A DNA stretch of 64,000 bases from Parabacteroides sp. PFB2-10 (lineage in GTDB: Bacteria > Bacteroidota > Bacteroidia > Bacteroidales > Tannerellaceae). A program made the position numbers and the translations under genes. A model generated the notes under the pieces. It saw only the letters and a program-made list of their open reading frames with translations. It searched no databases and was not told where the DNA came from. Location: NCBI RefSeq assembly GCF_029893085.1, contig NZ_JARXWI010000004.1:186001-250000 (forward strand), in the 5' to 3' direction. Position 1 is the first letter of the stretch. Every line of letters starts with the position of its first letter. Positions 36,723 to 45,769 of the stretch are shown in pieces.

Positions 36723-37781
36723 ATGAATATTAAAGTAGGTGATAAAGTACGTTTCCTGAACTCCGTAGGAGGAGGTATTGTACGCAGCTTCAAAGGGAAA
36801 GATCAGGTATTGGTGGAAGATGCCGATGGCTTCGAGGTACCGGCATTGATCCGCGAGTGCGTAGTGGTGGGCGAAGGCAATATGCAGGTGCATAGTACGA
36901 CGCAACCTAAAACGCAAGCGCCTGTCGAAGTGAAAATGGCTGAACCTGAGCCTGATCCCCAAGACCTACCCATTATAGAGACCCGCGAAGGGGAGCGATT
37001 GAATATCTACCTGGCTTACCTGCCGGTAGACCCGAAGGCCTTGACGGATAGTGGCTATGAAGCCTACTTTATCAACGACAGCAACTACTTCCTCTATTAT
37101 AACTACATGAACCGGGAGAACAATAGCTGGTACAGCCGTTCGCATGGAGTTGTCGAACCCAATACGCAGGTCTTCCTGGAAGAGTTCGGCAAAGAGCATC
37201 TGAACGACCTGGAGCGTATTTGCGTGCAGTTTATTGCTTTCAAGAAAGACAAACCCTATGCCTTGAAGAACGCCGTATCGGTAGAGTTGCGCTTGGATAC
37301 CGTGAAGTTCTACAAGCTGCATTGCTTCCGTCCCAATGAATTTTTCGACGATGATGCGTTGGTCTATCCGGTTGTGATCAATGACCTGCCGGAGCGGGAG
37401 CTATTGGTATCATCCGCCGAATTGCAACAGGCGATGCAGGAAAAGGCGCGTGTCGACCGCCGGGAACCTAAGAAGGTGCAAAAGAAACCGGCGGCGGATG
37501 GTATACTCGAGGTAGATCTGCATATCAACCAGCTATTAGATACAACAGCCGGCATGAGCCCTGCAGATATGTTGGCATATCAATTAGAGAAGTTTCATGA
37601 CACCCTGAAATCCTTTGCAACCAAGAAGGGACAAAAAGTGGTCTTTATCCACGGCAAAGGCGATGGCGTGTTGCGCAAAGCCATTGAAACAGAGCTGAAG
37701 ACAAAATACAAACACTATCACTACCAGGATGCCTCTTTCCGCGAATACGGGTTTGGGGCAACGATGGTAACTATAAAGTAG
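36723..37781 (+). CDS. DUF2027/Smr-domain protein (MutS2-like C-terminus)
   Basis: 352 residues. The N-terminal beta barrel (KVGDKVRFLNSVGGGIVRSFKGKDQVLVEDADGFEVP) and middle part match DUF2027, and the C-terminus (about 268-352) is an Smr domain with the motif LEVDLHINQLL and the HGKGDGVLR loop. Smr domains cut or bind nucleic acids, for example collided-ribosome mRNA cleavage by MutS2/SmrB-type proteins. Whether this one is a nuclease is not shown. Confidence 0.87.
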   Translation: MNIKVGDKVRFLNSVGGGIVRSFKGKDQVLVEDADGFEVPALIRECVVVGEGNMQVHSTTQPKTQAPVEVKMAEPEPDPQDLPIIETREGERLNIYLAYLPVDPKALTDSGYEAYFINDSNYFLYYNYMNRENNSWYSRSHGVVEPNTQVFLEEFGKEHLNDLERICVQFIAFKKDKPYALKNAVSVELRLDTVKFYKLHCFRPNEFFDDDALVYPVVINDLPERELLVSSAELQQAMQEKARVDRREPKKVQKKPAADGILEVDLHINQLLDTTAGMSPADMLAYQLEKFHDTLKSFATKKGQKVVFIHGKGDGVLRKAIETELKTKYKHYHYQDASFREYGFGATMVTIK

Positions 37782-37864
37782 AATTATGAATTGTGAATGA
37801 TGAATTATGAGAGGTCGCTAATTCCCATAATTCATAATTCATAATTCATAATTCATAATTCATA
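37781..37864. repeat. Heptamer hairpin repeat, site 3 (Smr gene / CYTH)
   Basis: Left arm of GAATTATGAATTGTGAATGA-type heptamers starting at the stop codon of the Smr-domain gene, a short GC-containing loop (about 37812-37825), and about five TTCATAA heptamers on the right up to the CYTH start. The stem is imperfect. The heptamer differs from sites 1 and 2 (TTATGAA rather than ATTGATA). Confidence 0.85.
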
Positions 37865-37866
37865 CC

Positions 37867-38337
37867 GTGCTCGAGATCGAACGTAAATACATAGTGACAG
37901 GTAACTTCTTACCGGATGTGATCCGCTCGGAGCGGTTTCGGCAGGGGTATATCTCTTCCCAGCCGGGCAGGACGGTGCGTGTACGTATTGCCGGGGAGAA
38001 GGGATGGCTGACTATCAAAGGGCCTTCCCAGGACGGCGGGCTGAGTCGCTATGAGTTCGAACAGGAACTGTCGCTACAAGACGCGGAAGAGTTGTTTCTG
38101 CTTTGCGAACCGGGTGCCATCGAAAAGACAAGGCATTGGGCGATTGTCGACGGACATACTTGGGAAATAGACCTCTTTCATGGCGCCAACGAAGGTCTAT
38201 TACTCGCTGAGATAGAACTGGTCTCGGCGGATGAGTCGTTTACCCTGCCCAACTGGATCGGAAAAGAGGTGACGGGCGATCGTCGTTACTACAATTCTAT
38301 GTTGACCCAATATCCTTACAAAGACTGGAAAGAATAG
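37867..38337 (+). CDS. CYTH-domain (triphosphate tunnel) protein
   Basis: 156 residues. The N-terminal signature EIERKYIV (ExExK) and alternating charged strands (VRVRIAGEKGWLTIKGPS, YEFEQELS, WEIDLFHGANEGLLLAEIEL) are those of the CYTH family, which hydrolyses tripolyphosphate or related organic triphosphates. The frame opens with GTG, directly after the heptamer repeat; no ATG candidate is better. No partner CHAD domain is present. Confidence 0.9.
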   Translation: MLEIERKYIVTGNFLPDVIRSERFRQGYISSQPGRTVRVRIAGEKGWLTIKGPSQDGGLSRYEFEQELSLQDAEELFLLCEPGAIEKTRHWAIVDGHTWEIDLFHGANEGLLLAEIELVSADESFTLPNWIGKEVTGDRRYYNSMLTQYPYKDWKE

Positions 38338-38415
38338 CGCCAATAAGCCTTTTCCTGTTTTCATTTCCCCTATCTTTTCCCTATCTTAGTGGCCTGTTTT
38401 CCGATCTAAAAGCGA

Positions 38416-39840
38416 ATGGGCACATATGAAATAATATCATTAATTGTTCAAATACTCTATGTCGTAACAATCATAGGGGTGATCACGGTGGTTGTTTCCG
38501 AGAACCGCAACCCGCAGAAGACGATCACCTGGGTATTGGTACTAACCTTCTTACCGGTGATCGGACTGATTCTCTATCTCTTCTTTGGCGAAAACCACCG
38601 GAGGACATGGAGCGTAAACCGCCGAATGACCAAAGACCTGGAGGGTAAAGCGACTCCCTATTTTAATCTACAGGACGAAGAAAGCTGCGATGATACCTAC
38701 CGTAAGCTGAAGATATTACTTAAGAACGTAGGCAATTCGCTTGTCTTAAATGGCAATCAGATAGAGCTGTTTTCGGAAGGGAAGGATAAATTCGATCGGT
38801 TGTTTGCCGATATAGAGAAGGCAGAAAAGCATATCCATCTGCTCTATTACGCGATTGGAAGCGATCGGGTGGGTAACCGCTTGAAAGAATTATTGATCCG
38901 CAAGGTCAAAGAGGGCGTAGAGGTACGGATTATCTACGACGATGTGGGCTGCCTGAAGACAAAGAAGAGTTTCTTCAAAGAGTTGGAACAGGGAGGCGTA
39001 CAGGTGGATTGCTTCTTGCCGATCCGTTTCCCGTATATCGCGCGGCGGGTAAACTACCGCAACCACCGGAAGGTAGCTGTGATCGATGGTCGGATCGGAT
39101 ATATCGGAGGGATGAATATAAAGGATTGTTATGCGGAAGGTGTGAGTTGGGGCGTATGGCGCGATCTGAGTATGCGTGTGGAGGGAAAGGCGGTGCATGC
39201 TCTGCAGGTTGTTTTCCTGTTGGATTGGTATTATTCGCACAAAGAGAGCCTGGAAAGCCCCTATTATTTTCCGGAGATATCCGACAAAGGGCATAATCCG
39301 ATACAGATCGTTACCAGTAGTCCTATGAATACCTATGAGTCCCTGACCGAAGGCTTCTTTCAGGCTATTACCAATGCCCGGAAATATGTTTATATACAAA
39401 CACCCTATTTCATGCCCTCCGATCAGATCCTAAAAGCCATGCAGATGGCAGCGCTGAGCGGTGTGGATGTGCGGCTGATGCTACCCAAGCGATCGGATAA
39501 CCGCTTAGTCGGGGCAGCTTCTAATTCTTTTATCCGTTCCTTATTGGAGAGTCATGTAAAGGTTTATCTCTATACGGCGGGTTTCTTGCATACCAAACTG
39601 ATTGTGGCGGATGATGATTTGGCGATTATCGGATCAGCCAATATGGATACGCGAAGCTTTGAACTGAACTTTGAGAGCAGCGCTTTCGTGTATGACGTGG
39701 ATACTGCCCGGCAATGCAAAGAGATCTTTTTCCGTGATATGCAAGATGCTTACGAGGTGGATATCGACAAGTGGATGAAGCGTGCGCGGTGGAAGCATTA
39801 CATTGAGTCATTGTTGCGGCTGATGACTCCTGTCTTTTAG
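38416..39840 (+). CDS. cls: Cardiolipin synthase
   Basis: 474 residues, phospholipase D superfamily. Two N-terminal membrane segments (about 5-28 and 38-58) and two HKD motifs: H217 in NHRKVAVIDGRIGYIGG and H392 in HTKLIVADDDLAIIGSANMD. It condenses phosphatidyl donors into cardiolipin in the inner membrane. ClsA-like architecture and length. It is preceded by an 81-bp spacer with a possible TATCTTAG box and followed 31 bp later by the S46 peptidase gene. Confidence 0.93.
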   Translation: MGTYEIISLIVQILYVVTIIGVITVVVSENRNPQKTITWVLVLTFLPVIGLILYLFFGENHRRTWSVNRRMTKDLEGKATPYFNLQDEESCDDTYRKLKILLKNVGNSLVLNGNQIELFSEGKDKFDRLFADIEKAEKHIHLLYYAIGSDRVGNRLKELLIRKVKEGVEVRIIYDDVGCLKTKKSFFKELEQGGVQVDCFLPIRFPYIARRVNYRNHRKVAVIDGRIGYIGGMNIKDCYAEGVSWGVWRDLSMRVEGKAVHALQVVFLLDWYYSHKESLESPYYFPEISDKGHNPIQIVTSSPMNTYESLTEGFFQAITNARKYVYIQTPYFMPSDQILKAMQMAALSGVDVRLMLPKRSDNRLVGAASNSFIRSLLESHVKVYLYTAGFLHTKLIVADDDLAIIGSANMDTRSFELNFESSAFVYDVDTARQCKEIFFRDMQDAYEVDIDKWMKRARWKHYIESLLRLMTPVF

Positions 39841-39871
39841 TCACTTTTTTTCTAACAAAAAACATAATGAT

Positions 39872-42031
39872 ATGAAACGAATTTGTATTTCTTTATTGAT
39901 TTTATTCATCTCCCTGCCTATGATGGCAGACGAGGGAATGTGGTTGTTGCCGCTGTTGAAGCAGCAGAAGTTTACCGATATGCAGCGCCTCGGCTTGCAA
40001 TTGGATGCCGAAGACCTGTATAATCCCGAAGGACCTTCTATCAAAGACGCGATCGTGCATTTCGGTGGCGGGTGTACGGGTGAGGTGGTGTCGCCCGATG
40101 GATTGATCCTGACTAATCACCATTGCGGGTATGGGCAGATACAGCAGCATAGCACTGTGGAAAATGATTACCTGACGCATGGCTTTTGGGCGAAATCACG
40201 TGCCGAAGAGCTTCCCAATCCGGGCTTATCGGTTACTTTTATTGAAGCGATCGAAGATGTGACTGAGTATGTCAAGAAGGAGCTGGAGAAGGATACGGAC
40301 CCGCTTAGTATGAATTTTATGAGCCCACGCTACCTGAATCAGCTGGCACGCGAGAAGGTGGGCGAGGCTTTCTTAGCTAATCATGCAGGGGTATCGGTAG
40401 AGATCCGGGCTTTCTATGGTGGCAATCAATATTATATGTTTACCAAAAAGAGCTATTCCGATGTACGTCTGGTAGGTGCTCCCCCTTCCTCTATCGGTAA
40501 GTTCGGTGCTGACACCGACAACTGGATGTGGCCGCGCCATACGGGCGACTTCTCTGTCTTCCGGGTATACGGCGATGCCAATGGGGAACCGGCTGTCTAT
40601 TCGGAAACGAATGTACCGCTGAAGGTGAAGAAATGGCTGCAGATATCCCTCAAAGGGGTGCAGGAAGACGACTATGCCATGATGATCGGTTTCCCGGGAA
40701 CGACTAAGAAGTATTATACCTCCTGGGAGGTAGCCGAACGTCGTGACATAGACAATGCTGTCCGTATCGCCATGCGCGAATTGCGTCAGCAGGCTTTGTT
40801 AGAAGAGATGCTGGCTGATCCGGCGGTACGTATTCAGTATTCCAGCAAATATGCCGGTTCGACCAATTCCTATAAGAACGCCATTGGCACGAATTGGGCG
40901 ATTGGAAAGCGTGATTTTGAAGAGGTGAAGCGGGCAGAACAAGAACGTCTGTTAGCCTGGTCGCGTCAGAACAACAAAACAGAATACCCCGATGCCCTGC
41001 GTGCCATGGAGCAGATCATTGCCGATCGGAAGGACTTACGTTTCCGTAGCTGGATGCTGAACGAAGCCATTCTGTTAAGTCTGGAGTTCACACGTGTGCC
41101 CTATCAGGTGGAAGCCTTGATGGAAGCCATGAAGAATAAGAATAAAGAGGAGCAGGAAAAACTATTGACCCGCCTGAAAAGAGATTATGAACGATTTGCC
41201 AATAAAGATTATGCGCCGGCAGTCGATCGGAAAGTAGCCAAGGTCATGCTGAAAGAATACTGTGCCCGGGTAGCCAAGGAGAACCAGCCTGCCTATTTCG
41301 CAGAGATCGATAAGGCGTTCAAAGGTGACGTGGATGCCTTTGTGGATTATCTTTTCGATAAGTCGATCTATGGCAGTGAGGCCAATTTCAACCGCTTCTT
41401 TGCCAAACCGACCCTGAAAGCGTTACAGCACGATCCGATGATCCTCTTCGCAGCCTCCGTACAACAAGAAAGAGCCTACCTAACCGAGGCACAGGCCGCC
41501 TTCGATGCCGCCTATGCATTGGCGCACCGCTCGTATGTGAAAGGATTATTGGAGATGGATCAGGACAAAATGAACTTCCCCGATGCCAACTCCACCCTTC
41601 GCCTCACCTACGGACAGGTTAGGGGGTATGCTCCCCGCGACGCGGTGTATTACAAACACCAGACCACCCTCGAAGGCGTAATGGAAAAAGAGGATCCCGA
41701 CAACTGGGAGTTTGTGGTGCCCGATCGTCTGAAAGAATTATATAAAACAAAGGATTACGGACGTTATCAGACGGCGGAGGGACAGATGCCCGTTGCCTTC
41801 TGCGCCACAACCCACTCGACAGGTGGTAATTCCGGCAGCCCTGTCCTGAATGCAAATGGTGCCCTGATCGGCATCAATTTCGACCGCAACTGGGAAGGCG
41901 TAGGAGGAGATATCCAATACCTGCCCGATTACCAACGCAGCATCATCGTGGATATCCGCTATGTCTTGTTTATCATGGATAAATATGCGGGTGCCTCCTA
42001 CTTGATAGAGGAGATGGATCTGGAAGAATAA
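39872..42031 (+). CDS. S46 dipeptidyl-peptidase, DPP11-type (acidic P1 specificity)
   Basis: 719 residues. Signal peptide (about 1-20) and catalytic triad H84 (TNHHCGY), D226 (RHTGDFS) and S654 (GGNSGSP), each one residue before the Porphyromonas gingivalis DPP11 numbering (H85, D227, S655). The specificity position is R672, equivalent to R673 of DPP11, which selects Asp/Glu at P1; DPP7 has Gly there. It should release dipeptides ending in Glu or Asp in the periplasm, supplying glutamate to a fermenter with a methylaspartate pathway. Confidence 0.93.
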   Translation: MKRICISLLILFISLPMMADEGMWLLPLLKQQKFTDMQRLGLQLDAEDLYNPEGPSIKDAIVHFGGGCTGEVVSPDGLILTNHHCGYGQIQQHSTVENDYLTHGFWAKSRAEELPNPGLSVTFIEAIEDVTEYVKKELEKDTDPLSMNFMSPRYLNQLAREKVGEAFLANHAGVSVEIRAFYGGNQYYMFTKKSYSDVRLVGAPPSSIGKFGADTDNWMWPRHTGDFSVFRVYGDANGEPAVYSETNVPLKVKKWLQISLKGVQEDDYAMMIGFPGTTKKYYTSWEVAERRDIDNAVRIAMRELRQQALLEEMLADPAVRIQYSSKYAGSTNSYKNAIGTNWAIGKRDFEEVKRAEQERLLAWSRQNNKTEYPDALRAMEQIIADRKDLRFRSWMLNEAILLSLEFTRVPYQVEALMEAMKNKNKEEQEKLLTRLKRDYERFANKDYAPAVDRKVAKVMLKEYCARVAKENQPAYFAEIDKAFKGDVDAFVDYLFDKSIYGSEANFNRFFAKPTLKALQHDPMILFAASVQQERAYLTEAQAAFDAAYALAHRSYVKGLLEMDQDKMNFPDANSTLRLTYGQVRGYAPRDAVYYKHQTTLEGVMEKEDPDNWEFVVPDRLKELYKTKDYGRYQTAEGQMPVAFCATTHSTGGNSGSPVLNANGALIGINFDRNWEGVGGDIQYLPDYQRSIIVDIRYVLFIMDKYAGASYLIEEMDLEE

Positions 42032-42156
42032 AGGGATTATTCCTGACAGAAAACAGGAAAACCCGGTTAATTCCTGTCAAAAGCATTCCGTATTGGGTAG
42101 TTTTTTTTACATTTGTTGAATTATAAAGTGTGAGCATAGATAAAATAACTATTCCA

Positions 42157-44199
42157 ATGAATACCTTTACTCATCGGTTTGTGCGTATTGTATCCCTTCT
42201 TTTGATCGGGTTATTTATTATATGCGCCTCAGGCTATGCGGAAACTCAGTGGCCGGATAGCCTGAGGAAGCATCTCCAAACTCTTCCCGACAGCTCCCGA
42301 TTGCTCTATTTGGAGAAGCTGGCGAACGACCATGCCTTGGAGTACGATTATATTCAATTCTACCGACAAGAAGCCGAAAGGCAACAAGATGCCGATCACC
42401 TGGCTCGTGCCCTCTCGCGGCAGGCCAACTATTATTATGTAGAGAAAGAGGATGCCTTGGCGCCTTTTGTTGAGGAGGTAGAGCCTCTACTGATAAAGAT
42501 GAATCATCCGGTCGAATTGATACAGATCTTACGATTTAATCTTTACCTCTTGGTGCGGCATGGGAAGAACCAGGAAGTGTTGGATGGTGTCGAGAAGATG
42601 AAAACCTTATCCCGGGAAATGGATTATCCGATTGGCATAGAGATGGCGGATCAAAACCTGGCCTATTTTTATTTCCTCAACAATATGCCGGAAGATGGCG
42701 AAAAAATCTACCTGGATGTGTTGGATCGTATGGAAAAACGGAAGGCACCGCTTATTCAGCAAATAGCTCTGTTGGTTCAACTATTTCAATTCACACCGGG
42801 CGATAATCGGATGACATATGTAAAAAAGGCGGAAGACTATATCGCGGAGTTGAGGAAAGATCCGGAGGCTGCCGCGGCAAGCGCTTATCAGTTAAGTCGA
42901 TATGATTACTCTGTGCAATTCTCCAATGCCTGGGAATTGATTCGATTGGGAGAATTTCCGAAAGCGCTTGAACATATCAATCAACTGGAAATACTGGTGA
43001 AAGAAAACGATATGGAGATCGACCGGCAGATCGGCCTCGACCAGTTGTATAATGAATACTATATGAAGCTGGCCTCCGTGACGGACAACCCGCAGATAAA
43101 GGAGGGGTATATTCGGAAAAGCATCAATTACATCGATAATATCATCGAACTCGGACGGCAACAGAATATGCTGAGTTCCCAGGAGCATTACATGAGTCAG
43201 AAAGCCAGTATCTATTATGATCTGGGCAACTACAAAGAGGTAGTCGATCTGCAGAAAGAGATCATGCTCTTGAAAGACTCGATCAACAAAACCGGTTATC
43301 AGGAGAGCCTGGCCGATATGCGTACGCGTTATGAAGTCGACAAATTAGAGATGGAGAAGGTTCAGGCGGAAATCGAAGCCAAACAGATGCGTACGCAACT
43401 GATGTTGTGGATTGGCGGATGTATTTTCCTGATCGTTCTTGTCGGTGGCCTGTTGTTTATGACCCGTATAGCTCAGCGAGGCAAGGCGGTCATGGCAGAA
43501 GCCAAAGAGAAAGCGGAAGCGGCCGACCGCCTGAAATCGACCTTTTTAGCCAATATGAACCATGAGATACGCACGCCGCTGAATGCCATTGTCGGTTTCT
43601 CTCAGATACTGGTCGATGAAGAAGACCGGGAGCGACGGCAGGAATTCTCCCATATTATCGAGAACAACAACGAATTGCTTCAGACACTCATCGGTGATGT
43701 GTTGGATATCTCCAAGATCGAATCGAACACCATCAGCTTGTATTACAAAAAGCAATCGCTCGAAGCGATGATGAAAGAGATCTACGATATGATAAGGCTG
43801 CGGGTCTCTCCGTCGGTCGAACTCCTGTTGGATCCTTGTGATGAATTGGTTGTCGAGACCGATCGCAGCCGGTTGATACAGGTATTGACCAACCTACTGA
43901 CCAACGCCGTGAAGCATACCCATACCGGCCATATCCGTTTTGGGTATGAGCGCAAAGGAAGCGAAGTGCTTTTCTACGTGGAAGATACCGGCGAGGGCAT
44001 TCCGAAAGAGGAACAGGAGGCGATATTCAACCGCTTTGCTCAGTTGCAAAACGGTAAGAAAGGGGTCGGCCTCGGATTGGCTATATGCAAAGGATTGGTC
44101 ACCCAAATGGGTGGACGCATCTGGGTCGAATCGACACCAAAAAAGGGATCTACCTTCTATGTGCGCATCCCTCAAGATAAACCGGAAAAGAGAGCCTAA
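42157..44199 (+). CDS. TPR-containing membrane sensor histidine kinase
   Basis: 680 residues from the ATG at 42157; a GTG at 42130 is also in frame, but the ATG gives a clean signal peptide (SLLLIGLFIICASGYA). A periplasmic helical region of about 370 residues resembles tetratricopeptide repeats, then a membrane segment (about 420-440), a HisKA domain with phospho-acceptor His in NMNHEIRTPLNAIVGFS and a HATPase with NLLTNAVKHT, DTGEGIPKE and GVGLGLAICKGL. No response regulator or receiver domain is nearby, so the target is unknown. A shared terminator follows. Confidence 0.9.
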   Translation: MNTFTHRFVRIVSLLLIGLFIICASGYAETQWPDSLRKHLQTLPDSSRLLYLEKLANDHALEYDYIQFYRQEAERQQDADHLARALSRQANYYYVEKEDALAPFVEEVEPLLIKMNHPVELIQILRFNLYLLVRHGKNQEVLDGVEKMKTLSREMDYPIGIEMADQNLAYFYFLNNMPEDGEKIYLDVLDRMEKRKAPLIQQIALLVQLFQFTPGDNRMTYVKKAEDYIAELRKDPEAAAASAYQLSRYDYSVQFSNAWELIRLGEFPKALEHINQLEILVKENDMEIDRQIGLDQLYNEYYMKLASVTDNPQIKEGYIRKSINYIDNIIELGRQQNMLSSQEHYMSQKASIYYDLGNYKEVVDLQKEIMLLKDSINKTGYQESLADMRTRYEVDKLEMEKVQAEIEAKQMRTQLMLWIGGCIFLIVLVGGLLFMTRIAQRGKAVMAEAKEKAEAADRLKSTFLANMNHEIRTPLNAIVGFSQILVDEEDRERRQEFSHIIENNNELLQTLIGDVLDISKIESNTISLYYKKQSLEAMMKEIYDMIRLRVSPSVELLLDPCDELVVETDRSRLIQVLTNLLTNAVKHTHTGHIRFGYERKGSEVLFYVEDTGEGIPKEEQEAIFNRFAQLQNGKKGVGLGLAICKGLVTQMGGRIWVESTPKKGSTFYVRIPQDKPEKRA

Positions 44200-44209
44200 G
44201 CTCTCTTTT
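44186..44209. terminator. Bidirectional terminator between kinase and prfB
   Basis: AAAAGAGAGC (44186-44195), loop CTAA, GCTCTCTTTT (44200-44209) followed by CTTTTTT. It includes the kinase stop codon and lies 9 bp from the convergent prfB stop. Confidence 0.75.
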
Positions 44210-44217
44210 CTTTTTTA

Positions 44218-45340
44218 TTATTTCTCAGCGGCTTCTCCTCCGAATTCCATCAGATAAGCCTTGATAAATCCATCGATCTTACCATCCATCACCCCGTTTA
44301 CGTCGGAGGTCTGGTAGTTGGTACGATGGTCTTTCACCCGTCGGTCGTCGAACACATAGCTACGGATCTGCGATCCCCATTCGATCTTCTTCTTTCCGGC
44401 TTCGACCTTCTGCTGCTCAGCCATACGTTTCTGCAACTCCATATCGTACAACATAGAGCGCAACAGACGCATCGCATTCTCGCGGTTGCCCAACTGTGAG
44501 CGGCTTTCGGTGTTCTCGATCAGGATCTCTTTGGCTTCGCCCGTGTCGGGATCTTTGTAGTTATAGCGCAGACGCACACCGGTTTCCACCTTATTTACGT
44601 TCTGCCCACCGGCACCTCCCGAACGGAACGTGTCCCAGGTATAATCCGCCGGATTGATTTCGATCTCGATCGTGTCGTCCACCAAAGGAGTGACAAACAC
44701 CGAGGCAAACGAAGTCATGCGTTTCCCCTGTGCATTGTAGGGCGAGACGCGCACCAGGCGGTGTACCCCGTTTTCGCCTTTCAGGTAGCCATAGGCATAG
44801 TCGCCTTCGATCTGCATGGTCACGGTCTTGATGCCCGCTTCGTCGCCCTCTTGCAGGTTGCTGACAGTCACCTTATGTCCGCTGGATTCTCCCCAACGGA
44901 TATACATACGCATGAGCATGGAAGCCCAGTCCTGACTTTCCGTACCCCCCGCGCCGGAGTTTATCTTGAGGATGCATCCCAACTGGTCGGCCTCCTGGCG
45001 CAGCATATTGCGCGATTCCAGGTTCTCCACCAGCTCCAGGGCTTTGGCATACGCCTGATCGACCTCCTCTTCGGAGGTGATGCCCTCTTTCACATATTCG
45101 TAGGCTAATTCTAATTCTTCCGCAGCTGCTTTTACTTCATTGTAGAGTTCGATCCATTTCTTGAGTTCTTTGACAATCTTCATCTGAGCTTCTGCCCGTT
45201 TGTTGTCTTCCCAGAAAGTGGGATCCTGTGTGCGGAGTTCTTCTTCTTCTAACTGGATGGTCTTCCCATCGATGTCAAAGGTACCCCCTCAGCGCCTGAT
45301 CGCGCTCCAACACATTCTGTAGTTGGTCTGATGTAATCAT
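44218..45340 (-). CDS. prfB: Peptide chain release factor 2, with programmed +1 frameshift
   Basis: RF2 recognises UGA/UAA and releases the finished chain; the GGQ motif is seen in FRSGGAGGQNVNKVET. The gene is in two frames. Frame one starts at ATG 45340 and encodes 21 residues (to ERDQALRGYL), ending at an in-frame TGA at 45277-45275 within AGGGGGTACCTTTGAC, the classical RF2 shift site (internal SD-like AGGGGG, CTT slippery codon, TGA C). A +1 shift at CTT continues as DIDGKTIQLEEEEL and joins the long frame, giving 373 residues. Shortage of RF2 raises shifting, an autoregulatory loop. Not a pseudogene. Confidence 0.96.
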
Positions 45341-45479
45341 AATCGTTTTCTGTTTTTAATTCGGATGCAAAAGTACATAAAATAACCCGAACTTAATGTA
45401 AAGGATAGGTCTCGGGTATGGTGGAATGTGATTTTTAGCTTGCGGGTAGGGGAGGATATCTTCAATTGATTACCCATGC

Positions 45480-45735
45480 CACGATGATTTATTCCGAAAA
45501 TGTTAAAATCTCGATTGTAAGCAAAATGACCTTTTTAGTAACAAATCCATACGTTAAAAAGTGTTTCTCCCGGGAGTTTGTCTCCGAAGTCCCGCCTTTT
45601 TGCGCGCAAAACCCTGCCGAAATTACAAATCGTAAATTAGGGGTTTCGCCGAAAATGGACAAATTAACGTTTGTTTACATTATGCGGATGGCGGTTTTTG
45701 GCAAATTCGCGTTTTTAATTCGTGGCCTGTACAAT
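45480..45735 (-). repeat. Interspersed repeat family, copy C (inverted)
   Basis: Reverse-complement copy almost identical to copy B over GCGAAACCCCTAATTTACG, GACAAACTCCCGGGAGAAAC (palindrome 45567-45576) and TTTTTAACGTATGGATTTGT. Its hairpin is degraded on one side (TTACTAAAAAGG against CATTTTGCTTAC). It fills most of the prfB-porP spacer. A 131-residue frame running across it is a shadow. The rest of 45341-45769 shows a possible prfB -7 box (45375-45368, TACTTTTG) and nothing else. Confidence 0.83.
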
Positions 45736-45769
45736 TTCCATAGCGATAGGCCGTTTTTATATAGGATTA

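Noticed and set aside
44218-45340. prfB as a broken pseudogene
   Set aside because: The in-frame TGA lies in the textbook RF2 +1 shift site, and the second frame gives a complete factor with GGQ.
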